Assembly: GCA_903917425.1 (NCBI GenBank)
Contig: CAIXAQ010000969.1
Location: forward strand, 1-11,932
Reading direction: 5' to 3'
DNA: 11,932 bases
From: an uncultured Bacteroidales bacterium
Lineage (GTDB): Bacteria; Bacteroidota; Bacteroidia; Bacteroidales; UBA4417
Position numbers and translations under genes: made by a program. This document shows, piece after piece, positions 1 to 6,553 of this stretch (positions within the stretch are counted from its first letter, which is position 1; every line of letters begins with the position of its first letter). The notes under the pieces were generated by a model. It was not told the origin of the DNA, did no database searches, and saw only the letters and a list, made by a program, of their open reading frames with translations.

Positions 1-1033
1 ATAATTGCAGTATTACGGAAAACGGGATATCAATATAACTGTACGAATTGGTGTTCTGATAGGCATATTTTTTTGAATCTTTCGGAATCCACGCAGAATC
101 AGTGATATATATCCAGGAAGTGTCGTTGCCGGTCAGAGTATAGTATTTTTCGATGGTATCCGTCTCGAAAAAACCACCCGTTTCACGGGTGTACGAATAA
201 GCAAATTTTTCACCTAAACGGGTAGCCCCAATTCCGGTCCGGACACTCATTTTCCAAAAATCGTAGCCTGCAATCATACCGTAGGAGTAATTTGCGACCT
301 TCCCGTTTCCGGCCTGTTCCATCGCCGAAAGGTATTTGCCTGCATCATCTGTTGTGCTATGGTAGGTTGCCGAACCGGGAAGCATTTCGAAGTACACTCC
401 CGCATAGAACCCTTGGTTTTTTTTATATTTATTAATCCCGTCCAGGGTATCATCCGTTGGCGGTTCCGGGATTTTTCCGAACTCCGTTGCAGCCGTTTTA
501 TCAATAAAAACGGTATCTGCAATCTTTACAGTATCATATTGCGTGATGATAATGTTCCGCAAAATGGTATCAGTCTTGCTGATTAACAGCGTATCTACCT
601 GGAAAACATAGACAGTGTCAGGGTTTTTCCGGGTGGCAGGTACAATTTTAGGCTTTCCGGGAATTAATACCTGGTTTGGGTCGGGTGCTTTTTGCGGTGA
701 ATCGGCGCGGTAGAGCACAATCTGGTTTCCCATTTCATGAAAGGAAATCGTCGGGTCATTCAGCAGCTGTTTGAGTACATCGCGAAGGGGAAGATTCGTA
801 AATCCCATGGTTATGACCCTGCCGGGTTGTATGAGTTCGGGATTGTAGGAAAATTTCACACCAATCTTGCCGCTGATGGTGCGAAGTACTGTCGCCAATG
901 GGACAGAAGTAAAAGTAAGGGATATTTTTTTGTCGAGAAGAGAGGGTTGCTGAGCAGAAACAATCTTACCCTGAAAAAGGATAAGAATGAATAAAGAGAA
1001 TAAAAAAACCGGTAATGTATTTTTGCCGGACAT
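1..1033 (-). CDS. STN-domain exported protein with Asp-Thr-rich linker and probable outer-membrane beta-barrel (partial, C-terminus outside window)
   Basis: The minus strand is open from an ATG at 1033 to the window edge, giving 344 residues with no stop. Residues 1-27 form a signal peptide (hydrophobic FLFSLFILILF, then SAQ). Residues about 36-108 match the STN (secretin/TonB short N-terminal) domain: ISLTFTSVPLATVLRTIS, later GVKFSYNPEL, VITMGFTNLPLRDVLKQLL and a closing QIVLYR strand. Residues 139-174 carry five Asp-Thr pairs (139, 147, 155, 167, 173). From about 208 the sequence alternates aromatic and small or polar residues (GFYAGVYFEM, YGMIAGYDFW, VRTGIGATRLGEKF, YSYIDIPFSV) like strands of a small outer-membrane barrel. 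The gene starts 22 bases after the FecR stop, so the two are probably co-transcribed. STN domains in such cassettes usually contact the anti-sigma factor in the periplasm. No TonB plug or SusC core is seen so far. STN, export and operon are well supported; the barrel is an inference. Confidence 0.82.
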   Translation of the reverse strand, partial: MSGKNTLPVFLFSLFILILFQGKIVSAQQPSLLDKKISLTFTSVPLATVLRTISGKIGVKFSYNPELIQPGRVITMGFTNLPLRDVLKQLLNDPTISFHEMGNQIVLYRADSPQKAPDPNQVLIPGKPKIVPATRKNPDTVYVFQVDTLLISKTDTILRNIIITQYDTVKIADTVFIDKTAATEFGKIPEPPTDDTLDGINKYKKNQGFYAGVYFEMLPGSATYHSTTDDAGKYLSAMEQAGNGKVANYSYGMIAGYDFWKMSVRTGIGATRLGEKFAYSYTRETGGFFETDTIEKYYTLTGNDTSWIYITDSAWIPKDSKKYAYQNTNSYSYIDIPFSVILQL

Positions 1034-1055
1034 AAAACGGATGTTGACTAACCTG

Positions 1056-2069
1056 TTATTTTTTAACCAGGTAATCTTTTCCGTTATGTGTAAATTGAAG
1101 TTTGTGAACCAGGCTGAGCACTTCTATGACTGAATCAAGGGATTCGTTATCAAAAGTAGCAGTCAGTTTAAGTCGCGAGAGTTCGGAATCTTTGATGTGG
1201 AAAGTTACTCCATATTTTTCACCTACAACTTCCATAACTTTATCGAGAGAGGTTTGGTCGAATACCAGGATACCGGTTTTCCAACTTATAAAATTAGGAT
1301 TGTTGTTACGCATTTTAGCCAGTTTGCGGGAGATCCGGTCGTAAATTCCTTTGTCGCCTTTTTGCAGCACTACCTGGCCTAAAATATTGTTGTTATTATC
1401 CACATGATAGAAAAGAACTGTTCCCGTGTTCACCACAACTTCAGTTATACCGGTATTGGGATACGCTTTCACATTGAAAGAAGTTCCCAAGACTTTGATG
1501 CGGGCATCGCCGGTTTCAATAACAAAAGGCCTGGTCGGATCTGAAGCGATCTCAAAAAAAGCTTCACCCCAAAAGTAAACCTCTCTGCCGTCACTACCAA
1601 ATTTTTCGCGATATTTTACTTCGGAACCTGCATTTAACACAATATGTGAACCATCGGACAAGGCGACAGGCGACGAAACCGCACTACCTGATGCAAAACT
1701 CTTCATTACTGCTTTGTTTTCGTGCGATAGCTGAAAAACGGTAAAAGCAACCATTAAAACAGCTGCAATACTTGCGGCATATTTAAGTAAACGAATTGTA
1801 CCGGATTTCCTGAACCGGCTGTGAGGTACAACACTCAACGGGTTGTCACTGATATGCTTACTTACGTTTAACCAGGCATTATCAACATTATAATTTTCGG
1901 AAACAGGCTGAAATACAGGATTGTCCCATATTGGTTTCAGTGCGGCATAAACTTCACTGTAATCTGAATCGGTATGTATCAAACCGGCAATAACCTGCTG
2001 CTCTGCCGGGCTACATTCGCCTGCCAGATAGCTGGTAATTTGCATTTCTATTTTACGGTTTTTCAACAT
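1056..2069 (-). CDS. FecR family anti-sigma factor (cytoplasmic N-terminus, one TM helix, FecR and DUF4974-like periplasmic domains)
   Basis: This is a membrane-bound anti-sigma factor that should hold the upstream ECF sigma factor and release it on a signal from the outer-membrane partner. Residues 1-90 are the cytoplasmic sigma-binding part (ITSYLAGECSPAEQQVI is typical). Residues about 93-114 form one transmembrane helix (LLKYAASIAAVLMVAFTVFQL). Residues about 125-222 are the FecR domain, with the usual core VALSDGSHIVLNAGSEVKY, then GEAFFEI, PFVIETGDARIKVLGTSFNV and EVVVNTGTV. Residues about 264-335 match the C-terminal DUF4974 domain (FDQTSLDKVMEVVGEKYGV, LKLTATFDNESLDSVIEVLS). At 337 residues it has the usual family length and looks intact. 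It lies 72 bases downstream of the sigma gene and 22 bases upstream of the STN gene, the normal gene order for this signalling system. The inducing signal cannot be read from the sequence. Confidence 0.95.
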   Translation of the reverse strand: MLKNRKIEMQITSYLAGECSPAEQQVIAGLIHTDSDYSEVYAALKPIWDNPVFQPVSENYNVDNAWLNVSKHISDNPLSVVPHSRFRKSGTIRLLKYAASIAAVLMVAFTVFQLSHENKAVMKSFASGSAVSSPVALSDGSHIVLNAGSEVKYREKFGSDGREVYFWGEAFFEIASDPTRPFVIETGDARIKVLGTSFNVKAYPNTGITEVVVNTGTVLFYHVDNNNNILGQVVLQKGDKGIYDRISRKLAKMRNNNPNFISWKTGILVFDQTSLDKVMEVVGEKYGVTFHIKDSELSRLKLTATFDNESLDSVIEVLSLVHKLQFTHNGKDYLVKK

Positions 2070-2141
2070 TTTAACGTTAATTTTGATACTATATAGACAC
2101 CTCAGATGGGTTTTACCCCTACAAGCCCTGAAAATAAACTT

Positions 2142-2717
2142 TTAGCGAATAGTTATATTGCTAATTATCAGTGCCATAACAGCAATAAAATCTTTCAGGT
2201 ACCGTCGCATAAAATCCAGCGAACGGGTCATTTGGGTCTCAACTGTTTTAATGTTTATATTTAGTTTTTCGGCTATTTCGTGGTATTTAAGTCCCTCAAA
2301 ACGACTTAATTCGAATATTTCGCGTCTTTTATCGGGCAACTGCAGCAGGGCTCTGCTTATACACTCACTGAGTTCGATGTTCGATTCCTGGTAGGTTGTG
2401 CCTTGAATTACTTCCAGGTTTTCGCCGTATTGGATTATCTTTCTTTCGGTTTCCAGTTTGCGGGTGCTGTTCAGGCAATGGTTGATGACGGACTTCCGCA
2501 GATAGCTGGTTAATCCCGCATTGATATGTATTTCAAGATGTTTGTCCCAAAGCTTACAAAAAAAATCCTGAACAATTTCTTCGGCATCGGCTTTGTTGTG
2601 AGTATAATGACGGGCGTAACTACACAAGGCAGGATAATAATTCCGGAAGATCTGTTCAAAAACATAGCGGTCGCCTTCCTTCAGCCCTTTTATATACAGC
2701 GCGTCTTTGTCGGCCAT
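2142..2717 (-). CDS. ECF RNA polymerase sigma-70 factor, Bacteroidetes expansion family type
   Basis: This extracytoplasmic-function sigma factor of 191 residues directs RNA polymerase to a small regulon, often including the genes downstream of its own. Region 2 spans residues about 22-90 (FEQIFRNYYPALCSYARHYT, then ADAEEIVQDFFCKLWDK). Region 4 spans about 122-172, with LPDKRREIFELSRFEGLKYHEIAEK leading into the helix-turn-helix and the recognition helix NIKTVETQMTRSLDFMRRYL (only parts quoted). There is no region 1 or 3, as expected for an ECF factor. The last 16 residues (DFIAVMALIISNITIR) are strongly hydrophobic, as in many Bacteroidota members of this family. The start at 2717 gives the normal family N-terminus. 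It heads a minus-strand operon with the FecR-like anti-sigma and STN genes. No convincing TTTG/TAnnTTTG promoter was found upstream, so it may be read from a weak or ECF-type promoter. Confidence 0.95.
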   Translation of the reverse strand: MADKDALYIKGLKEGDRYVFEQIFRNYYPALCSYARHYTHNKADAEEIVQDFFCKLWDKHLEIHINAGLTSYLRKSVINHCLNSTRKLETERKIIQYGENLEVIQGTTYQESNIELSECISRALLQLPDKRREIFELSRFEGLKYHEIAEKLNINIKTVETQMTRSLDFMRRYLKDFIAVMALIISNITIR

Positions 2718-2955
2718 TCGGTGAAATATACAAGCTTTTGTTTTCCCAATGTGGGTATATTGGACTTCTGAGGGTGTAAAATTAAAAAAAAACAGTGACT
2801 TTTTGAGTTTTGTTTTTGAAAAAGGAAATTACAAAAATGCCTGATTCAAGCGGAGATATAAAACAAATTTGGTTAAACTAATGGAAAATCAAACCAGGCC
2901 TCGCGTAGGACGACACGAAAAAAATGCTGTTAGAAAAAGTGAATAAATTGTGCAT
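2718..2955. other. A/T-rich intergenic region with no recognised gene
   Basis: This stretch lies between the start of the sigma gene and the ferredoxin terminator. It has many A runs on the plus strand and no open frame with a recognisable product. It must hold the minus-strand promoter for the sigma/anti-sigma operon, but no box with good spacing was found: the closest, on the minus strand at 2839-2832, reads CATTTTTG rather than TAnnTTTG. Confidence 0.6.
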
Positions 2956-2985
2956 AAAAAAGCCCGTCCGGTTCGGACAGGCTTT
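2956..2985 (-). terminator. Intrinsic terminator of the ferredoxin gene
   Basis: On the minus strand, a 12-bp stem pairs AAAGCCTGTCCG (2985-2974) with CGGACGGGCTTT (2970-2959), with one T-G wobble and a 3-base loop. It runs straight into six T residues (2961-2956). It begins 24 bases after the ferredoxin stop codon. This is a textbook Rho-independent terminator and supports the ferredoxin being a single-gene transcript. Confidence 0.93.
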
Positions 2986-3009
2986 AAATTCTGCTTGTAT
3001 CTGGTGAAA

Positions 3010-3177
3010 TTATGCTGGTGAAATTGCTTCAACCGGACAAACATCAGCGCAGGAGCCGCAATCGGTACAAATATCAGCGTCGATTTTGTAAATATCGCCT
3101 TCGGCGATAGCTTCAACAGGACACTCATCAATGCAAGTTCCGCAAGCGGTGCAGTCGTCAGAAATAACGTAAGCCAT
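3010..3177 (-). CDS. 2[4Fe-4S] ferredoxin, 55 residues
   Basis: This small soluble electron carrier is read from ATG 3177 to TAA 3010. It has two classic cluster motifs: CTACGTCIDECP (Cys 9, 12, 15, 19) and CTDCGSCADVCP (Cys 37, 40, 43, 47), each CxxCxxCxxxCP and each followed by VEAI. The two halves are an obvious internal duplication. The protein is strongly acidic, and length and layout match clostridial-type ferredoxins. In this family each cluster takes three cysteines from one motif and the fourth from the other. It is divergent from the 2-oxoacid:ferredoxin oxidoreductase genes at 3457, so it is a natural candidate for their electron acceptor, although ferredoxins also serve other enzymes. 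A promoter-like box lies 29 bases upstream and an intrinsic terminator follows, so it is probably monocistronic. Confidence 0.96.
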   Translation of the reverse strand: MAYVISDDCTACGTCIDECPVEAIAEGDIYKIDADICTDCGSCADVCPVEAISPA

Positions 3178-3205
3178 TTGTTTTGGGAGTTTAAAGTTAA
3201 CGCTG

Positions 3206-3213
3206 CAAATATA
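3206..3213 (-). promoter_or_regulatory. Promoter -7 box (TATATTTG) for the ferredoxin gene
   Basis: On the minus strand, 3213-3206 reads TATATTTG, matching the Bacteroidota -7 consensus TAnnTTTG, and is followed by CAG. It lies 28 bases before the ferredoxin ATG, giving a short leader. No TTTG is seen at the -33 position, so the call rests on the -7 match and its position. Confidence 0.6.
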
Positions 3214-3419
3214 AGTAGTATTCTTGTTACCATGTGCGTAAAAAAAATATTAGCAGGCTATTCAAGCCGATTTTATGGCGCAATTTGTGGTTTTCGAAAA
3301 AAAAAACGAAAAAGAAAATTGTTCAAAGTATTGTACCTCAAATGAATATATATGCAGCAAATAAGTTTTTTAGAATATGTATAAATAAGATTTTAAATCC
3401 GGGGTCTGTTAAAAACTTA

Positions 3420-3427
3420 TACCTTTG
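3420..3427 (+). promoter_or_regulatory. Promoter -7 box (TACCTTTG) for the korAB operon
   Basis: The sequence TACCTTTG matches the Bacteroidota -7 consensus TAnnTTTG and is followed by CAG, as at the divergent ferredoxin promoter. It lies 29 bases before the preferred ATG at 3457. A clear -33 TTTG is not present at the usual 19-21 base spacing. Transcription starting just downstream of the box would begin near or beyond 3430, which argues against the upstream in-frame ATG at 3430. Confidence 0.6.
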
Positions 3428-3456
3428 CAGTGTTATTCATTCAAAAAAAAATAAGC

Positions 3457-5295
3457 ATGAGCGACCAGACAAACTTCATCGAGAAAGAAGATGTTGTTGT
3501 AAAATTTTGTGGCGATTCAGGCGACGGCATGCAGCTTGCAGGCACACTTTTCAGTGATGCGGCAGCTCTTCTGGGCCTTGACCTTGCTACTTTTCCCGAC
3601 TATCCGGCCGAAATCCGCGCGCCGCAAAACACCATTGCAGGCGTATCAGGTTTCCAGGTACATGTAGGCCGTAAAAAAATTGAGACTTCGGGCGATTTTG
3701 TTGATATTCTTGTAGCCATGAACCCGGCTTCACTCAAATCGAACCTGAAATGGACACGACCGGGCGCTACTATTATTGTGGATGCCGATTTATTCGATGA
3801 GGTTACCTGCAAAAAAGCCGGATACTTGACCAATCCGCTCGAAGATGACAGCCTGAACGGGTACAACCTTGTAAAAGCTCCTGTTACTATGTTAACGCGC
3901 AACGCATTAAAGGAGTTGGGCATTGATAATAAAACAGCCGACCGAACCCGTAACGTGTTCACATTGGGTATTATTTACCATATTTTCAGTTGGAAATTAG
4001 ATTCGACGGTAAGCTATTTCCAAACTAAATTTAAAAAGAAACCACAGATGATCGAGGCCAACAAACTGGTTCTCGAAACTGGATACAGCTATGCTGATAC
4101 TGTTGAAACTCTGGGCTCCTCCTACCATATTGCTAAAGCTAAAATGCCTGCAGGCCGCTACCGGAATATCACCGGCAACGTTGCTACAGCCTGGGGTTTC
4201 CTGGCAGCATCCGAACGCTCGGGCAGACCGTTGTTCCTTGGCTCGTATCCTATTACTCCTGCAACCGAAATTCTGATTGAACTGGTTAGGCACAAATCCC
4301 TGGGGGCAAAAGTATTCCAGGCCGAGGACGAAATTGCGGGTATTTGTTCCGCAATAGGTGCCAGTTATACCGGTTCATTGGCTCTTACAACAACTTCAGG
4401 TCCGGGGCTTTCGTTGAAAAGCGAAGCCATGGGACTTGCGGTAATGACCGAACTGCCTTTGGTTATCGTAAATGTACAGCGTGGCGGACCATCTACAGGT
4501 TTGCCAACCAAGAGTGAACAAAGCGATTTGATGCAGGCATTGTTCGGACGTAATGGAGAAGCACCTCTTGTAGTGATTGCGGCTTCCTCGCCGGCTGATT
4601 GTTTCAACTACGCTTACGAGTCGGCTAAAATTGCATTGGAACACATGACCCCGGTTATATTGCTTACCGATGGTTCGCTTGGTAACGGATCGCAGCTTTT
4701 CCGTATTCCTAAAGTAGCGGACTTACCTTCCATTACGCCACCTATGGCGGAACCGAATGATAAGGATTATAAACCCTATAAACGCGATCCTGAAACCCTG
4801 GTTCGCAAATGGGCCATTCCGGGAACGGAAGGACTTCGTCATCGTATAGGTGGACTGGAGAAAGATAATGGTTCGGGAAATGTAAGTACCGACCCGATGA
4901 ATCACCAGGTAATGACCGATCTGCGCGAAGCTAAAGTGCAGAAAGTTGCTGATTTTATTGCTGAACAAGGAATTGTGGGCGCTAAAAAAGGAGATTTACT
5001 TGTTGTAAGTTGGGGCGGAACCCGCGGAACTACCGAGGCAGCCGTTGAAGAATTGCAGAAACAAGGCAAGAAAATCAGCCTCGCACATTTTTACCACATT
5101 ATGCCATTGCCAAAGAATACTCATGAGGTGTTGGCAGGTTTCAAGAAAATAATTGTCTGTGAACTTAACAGCGGACAATTTGTTAACTACCTGAGAATGA
5201 AAGAACCCGACTTTAAATACACTCAGTATAATAAAGTAATGGGACTTCCTTTTACTGTAACTGAGTTGGTGGCCAAGTTTAACGAAATGCTTTAG
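3457..5295 (+). CDS. korA: 2-oxoacid:ferredoxin oxidoreductase, fused gamma-alpha subunit (probably 2-oxoglutarate:ferredoxin oxidoreductase alpha)
   Basis: With the beta subunit this cytoplasmic enzyme oxidatively decarboxylates a 2-oxoacid to its acyl-CoA, reducing ferredoxin; it can run in reverse for CO2 fixation. From ATG 3457 it has 612 residues. Residues about 12-200 are the gamma domain (VVVKFCGDSGDGMQLAG, FPDYPAEIRAPQNTIAGVSG). From about 240 comes the alpha domain with GNVATAWGFLAA, the family signature SYPITPATEI (YPITP at about 264-268), QAEDEIAGICSAIGAS, TTTSGPGLSLKSEA and VQRGGPSTGLPTKSEQSD. The C-terminus is the core domain II. Gamma-alpha fusion is the usual two-subunit OFOR layout. 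An in-frame ATG at 3430 would add nine residues, but it sits only two bases past the -7 box, so 3457 is preferred. The stop overlaps the ribosome-binding site of the beta gene. Substrate (2-oxoglutarate rather than pyruvate or branched-chain oxoacids) is inferred from family resemblance. Confidence 0.93.
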   Translation: MSDQTNFIEKEDVVVKFCGDSGDGMQLAGTLFSDAAALLGLDLATFPDYPAEIRAPQNTIAGVSGFQVHVGRKKIETSGDFVDILVAMNPASLKSNLKWTRPGATIIVDADLFDEVTCKKAGYLTNPLEDDSLNGYNLVKAPVTMLTRNALKELGIDNKTADRTRNVFTLGIIYHIFSWKLDSTVSYFQTKFKKKPQMIEANKLVLETGYSYADTVETLGSSYHIAKAKMPAGRYRNITGNVATAWGFLAASERSGRPLFLGSYPITPATEILIELVRHKSLGAKVFQAEDEIAGICSAIGASYTGSLALTTTSGPGLSLKSEAMGLAVMTELPLVIVNVQRGGPSTGLPTKSEQSDLMQALFGRNGEAPLVVIAASSPADCFNYAYESAKIALEHMTPVILLTDGSLGNGSQLFRIPKVADLPSITPPMAEPNDKDYKPYKRDPETLVRKWAIPGTEGLRHRIGGLEKDNGSGNVSTDPMNHQVMTDLREAKVQKVADFIAEQGIVGAKKGDLLVVSWGGTRGTTEAAVEELQKQGKKISLAHFYHIMPLPKNTHEVLAGFKKIIVCELNSGQFVNYLRMKEPDFKYTQYNKVMGLPFTVTELVAKFNEML

Positions 5296-5300
5296 GAGGT
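5294..5300 (+). promoter_or_regulatory. Strong Shine-Dalgarno sequence before korB, overlapping the korA stop
   Basis: AGGAGGT lies 7 bases before the ATG at 5308 and overlaps the TAG stop of the alpha gene (5293-5295). It is the only near-perfect Shine-Dalgarno sequence seen at a gene start in this window; the other starts have A-rich leaders. It fixes the korB start and suggests coupled translation of the two subunits. Confidence 0.85.
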
Positions 5301-5307
5301 AAAAATT

Positions 5308-6351
5308 ATGTTCGAATTTCCAAATAAAACCATAGAAAGATCGGTTGTTGAACTCAACAAAGCCGATTTTGTAAGCGACCAAATGGTAAAATGGTGCCCC
5401 GGTTGCGGTGCTCATGCCATACTTGCTTCCATTGCCAACGTGTTTCCTAAAATCGGGTACCGTAAGGAAAATTTTATGATGGTTTCCGGTATCGGATGCT
5501 CTTCACGTTTTCCTTATTATGTGAATACTTACGGATTTCATGGAATCCATGGTCGTGCCAATGCCATAGCATCGGGTGTTAAAATTGCCAACCCGAACCT
5601 AAGCGTTTGGATTGCCACCGGCGACGGTGACTCCATGGCCATCGGCGGAAACCACTTTATCCATATTATCCGGCGTAATATCGACGTAAACATCGTGCTG
5701 TTTAACAACCAGATATATGGCCTTACCAAGGGACAATATTCGCCTACCACTCCTATGGGAAGTGTGACCAAGACTTCGCCGCAAGGTACAATAGAGCATC
5801 CGTTTAATCCGGGAGAACTGGTACTTGGGGCACAAGGAACTTTCTTTGCCCGTGCGGTGGATACCAATGTGAAACTGATGACTGAAGTTATGTTCGAGGC
5901 AGCTCGTCACGATGGAACATCGGTGATTGAAATCTTGCAGAACTGCATCATTTTTGCAGATAAAACCCATGGTGCCGTTACCGATAAAGAAGTTCGCGAC
6001 GATTCGCAGATACACATCAAAAACGGAGAACCGCTTATTTTTGGTAAAAATAAGGATAAAGGCATCCGCCTGAACGGCACCCAACTCGAAGTGGTTGTTC
6101 TGGGCGAAAACGGCATTACCGAAGACGACCTGATTGTTCACGATCAGTACCAGCAGGATCCGGGTCTGCACCTGATGCTGGCCAAAATGTACCCGCCACA
6201 CTTCCCGGTAGCTTTGGGCGTTATCCGTTCGGCCATGTACCCGACGTATGACGATTTGGTTGAAGACCAGATCACCCGTGCAAAATCGAGCAGTAAAATT
6301 CTCTGTGTCGATGATTTGCTGAACAGCGGCGATACCTGGGAAATAAAATAG
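5308..6351 (+). CDS. korB: 2-oxoacid:ferredoxin oxidoreductase beta subunit (thiamine diphosphate and [4Fe-4S] binding)
   Basis: This is the catalytic partner of the upstream gamma-alpha subunit, at 347 residues the normal length. The thiamine diphosphate motif starts at GDGDSMAIGGNHF (105-117) and closes with LFNNQIYGLTKGQYSPTTP (131-149). Cysteines at 30, 33 (WCPGCGAHAIL), 64 (SGIGCSSRFPYY) and 213 have the spacing of the four cysteines that bind the single [4Fe-4S] cluster in OFOR beta subunits. The pattern GFHGIHGRANAIASGVKIANP is also typical (only this part quoted). The gene starts 12 bases after the alpha stop behind a strong ribosome-binding site and ends 21 bases before an intrinsic terminator, so korA and korB form a two-gene operon. 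The family also includes pyruvate and 2-oxoisovalerate enzymes, so the substrate is probable rather than proven. Confidence 0.94.
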   Translation: MFEFPNKTIERSVVELNKADFVSDQMVKWCPGCGAHAILASIANVFPKIGYRKENFMMVSGIGCSSRFPYYVNTYGFHGIHGRANAIASGVKIANPNLSVWIATGDGDSMAIGGNHFIHIIRRNIDVNIVLFNNQIYGLTKGQYSPTTPMGSVTKTSPQGTIEHPFNPGELVLGAQGTFFARAVDTNVKLMTEVMFEAARHDGTSVIEILQNCIIFADKTHGAVTDKEVRDDSQIHIKNGEPLIFGKNKDKGIRLNGTQLEVVVLGENGITEDDLIVHDQYQQDPGLHLMLAKMYPPHFPVALGVIRSAMYPTYDDLVEDQITRAKSSSKILCVDDLLNSGDTWEIK

Positions 6352-6372
6352 TTTTTTTTGATAGTTATGAGA

Positions 6373-6399
6373 GCCTCCGATTTTCGGGGGCTTTTTTTT
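6373..6399 (+). terminator. Intrinsic terminator of the korAB operon
   Basis: A 9-bp stem pairs AGCCTCCGA (6373-6381 boundary, ending at 6380) with TCGGGGGCT, with one T-G wobble and a 3-base TTT loop, and is followed by T residues through 6399. It lies 21 bases after the beta-subunit stop and separates korAB from the envelope genes downstream. Confidence 0.92.
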
Positions 6400-6443
6400 A
6401 CAGCCGATAAACCCGAACAACGTACTCAACAGAAGTATCCGGA

Positions 6444-6474
6444 TTTGTATCACCGGAAATTATTCGTAGTTTTG
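6444..6474 (+). promoter_or_regulatory. Bacteroidota-type promoter, TTTG-N19-TAgtTTTG
   Basis: TTTG at 6444-6447 is followed after exactly 19 bases by TAGTTTTG at 6467-6474. This matches both the -33 and -7 elements and the spacing of the primary sigma promoter in this phylum. It is the best promoter match in the window. It lies 79 bases before the flippase-like gene at 6554 and after the korAB terminator, so it probably starts a new transcript. Confidence 0.78.
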
Positions 6475-6553
6475 GTGAAGTTAATATTCCGGATTTTTTA
6501 ACGAAAAACTGGCCAATCATAGGGAGTTAAAAGGTGTATATTCCTCGGTAACA

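Noticed and set aside
737..994. Plus-strand frame of 85 codons
   Set aside because: It lies opposite the STN domain and signal-peptide region of the exported protein, which has clear domain evidence.
2071..2080. Ten-base palindrome TTAACGTTAA directly before the FecR start codon
   Set aside because: A palindrome this short is expected by chance in A/T-rich DNA, and no second copy was seen near other genes in the window.
2889..3233. Minus-strand frame of 114 codons across the ferredoxin
   Set aside because: The ferredoxin in another frame of the same strand has perfect cluster motifs. This frame reads through its terminator and has no family resemblance.
3297..3306. Run of ten A residues and nearby A-rich tracts between ferredoxin and korA
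   Set aside because: Homopolymer A tracts are common in intergenic DNA of this base composition; no repeat or structural unit is attached to them.
3430..3456. Alternative upstream ATG for korA adding nine residues
   Set aside because: It lies two bases downstream of the -7 box, too close to be transcribed with a usable leader, and the extra residues are not part of the family N-terminus.
3234..3557. Plus-strand frame of 107 codons running into korA
   Set aside because: It is lysine/arginine-rich because of A-rich intergenic DNA, overlaps korA in another frame and has no recognisable domain.
5599..6453. Long minus-strand open frame (284 codons) antisense to korB
   Set aside because: It lies almost wholly opposite the well-supported beta subunit, has no recognisable domain, and covers the korAB terminator. 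Its product is rich in unusual combinations typical of an antisense shadow.
6438..6457. Short inverted repeat TCCGG...CCGGA around the -33 box upstream of the flippase-like gene
   Set aside because: A 5-bp match with a 10-base gap is too weak to call an operator.
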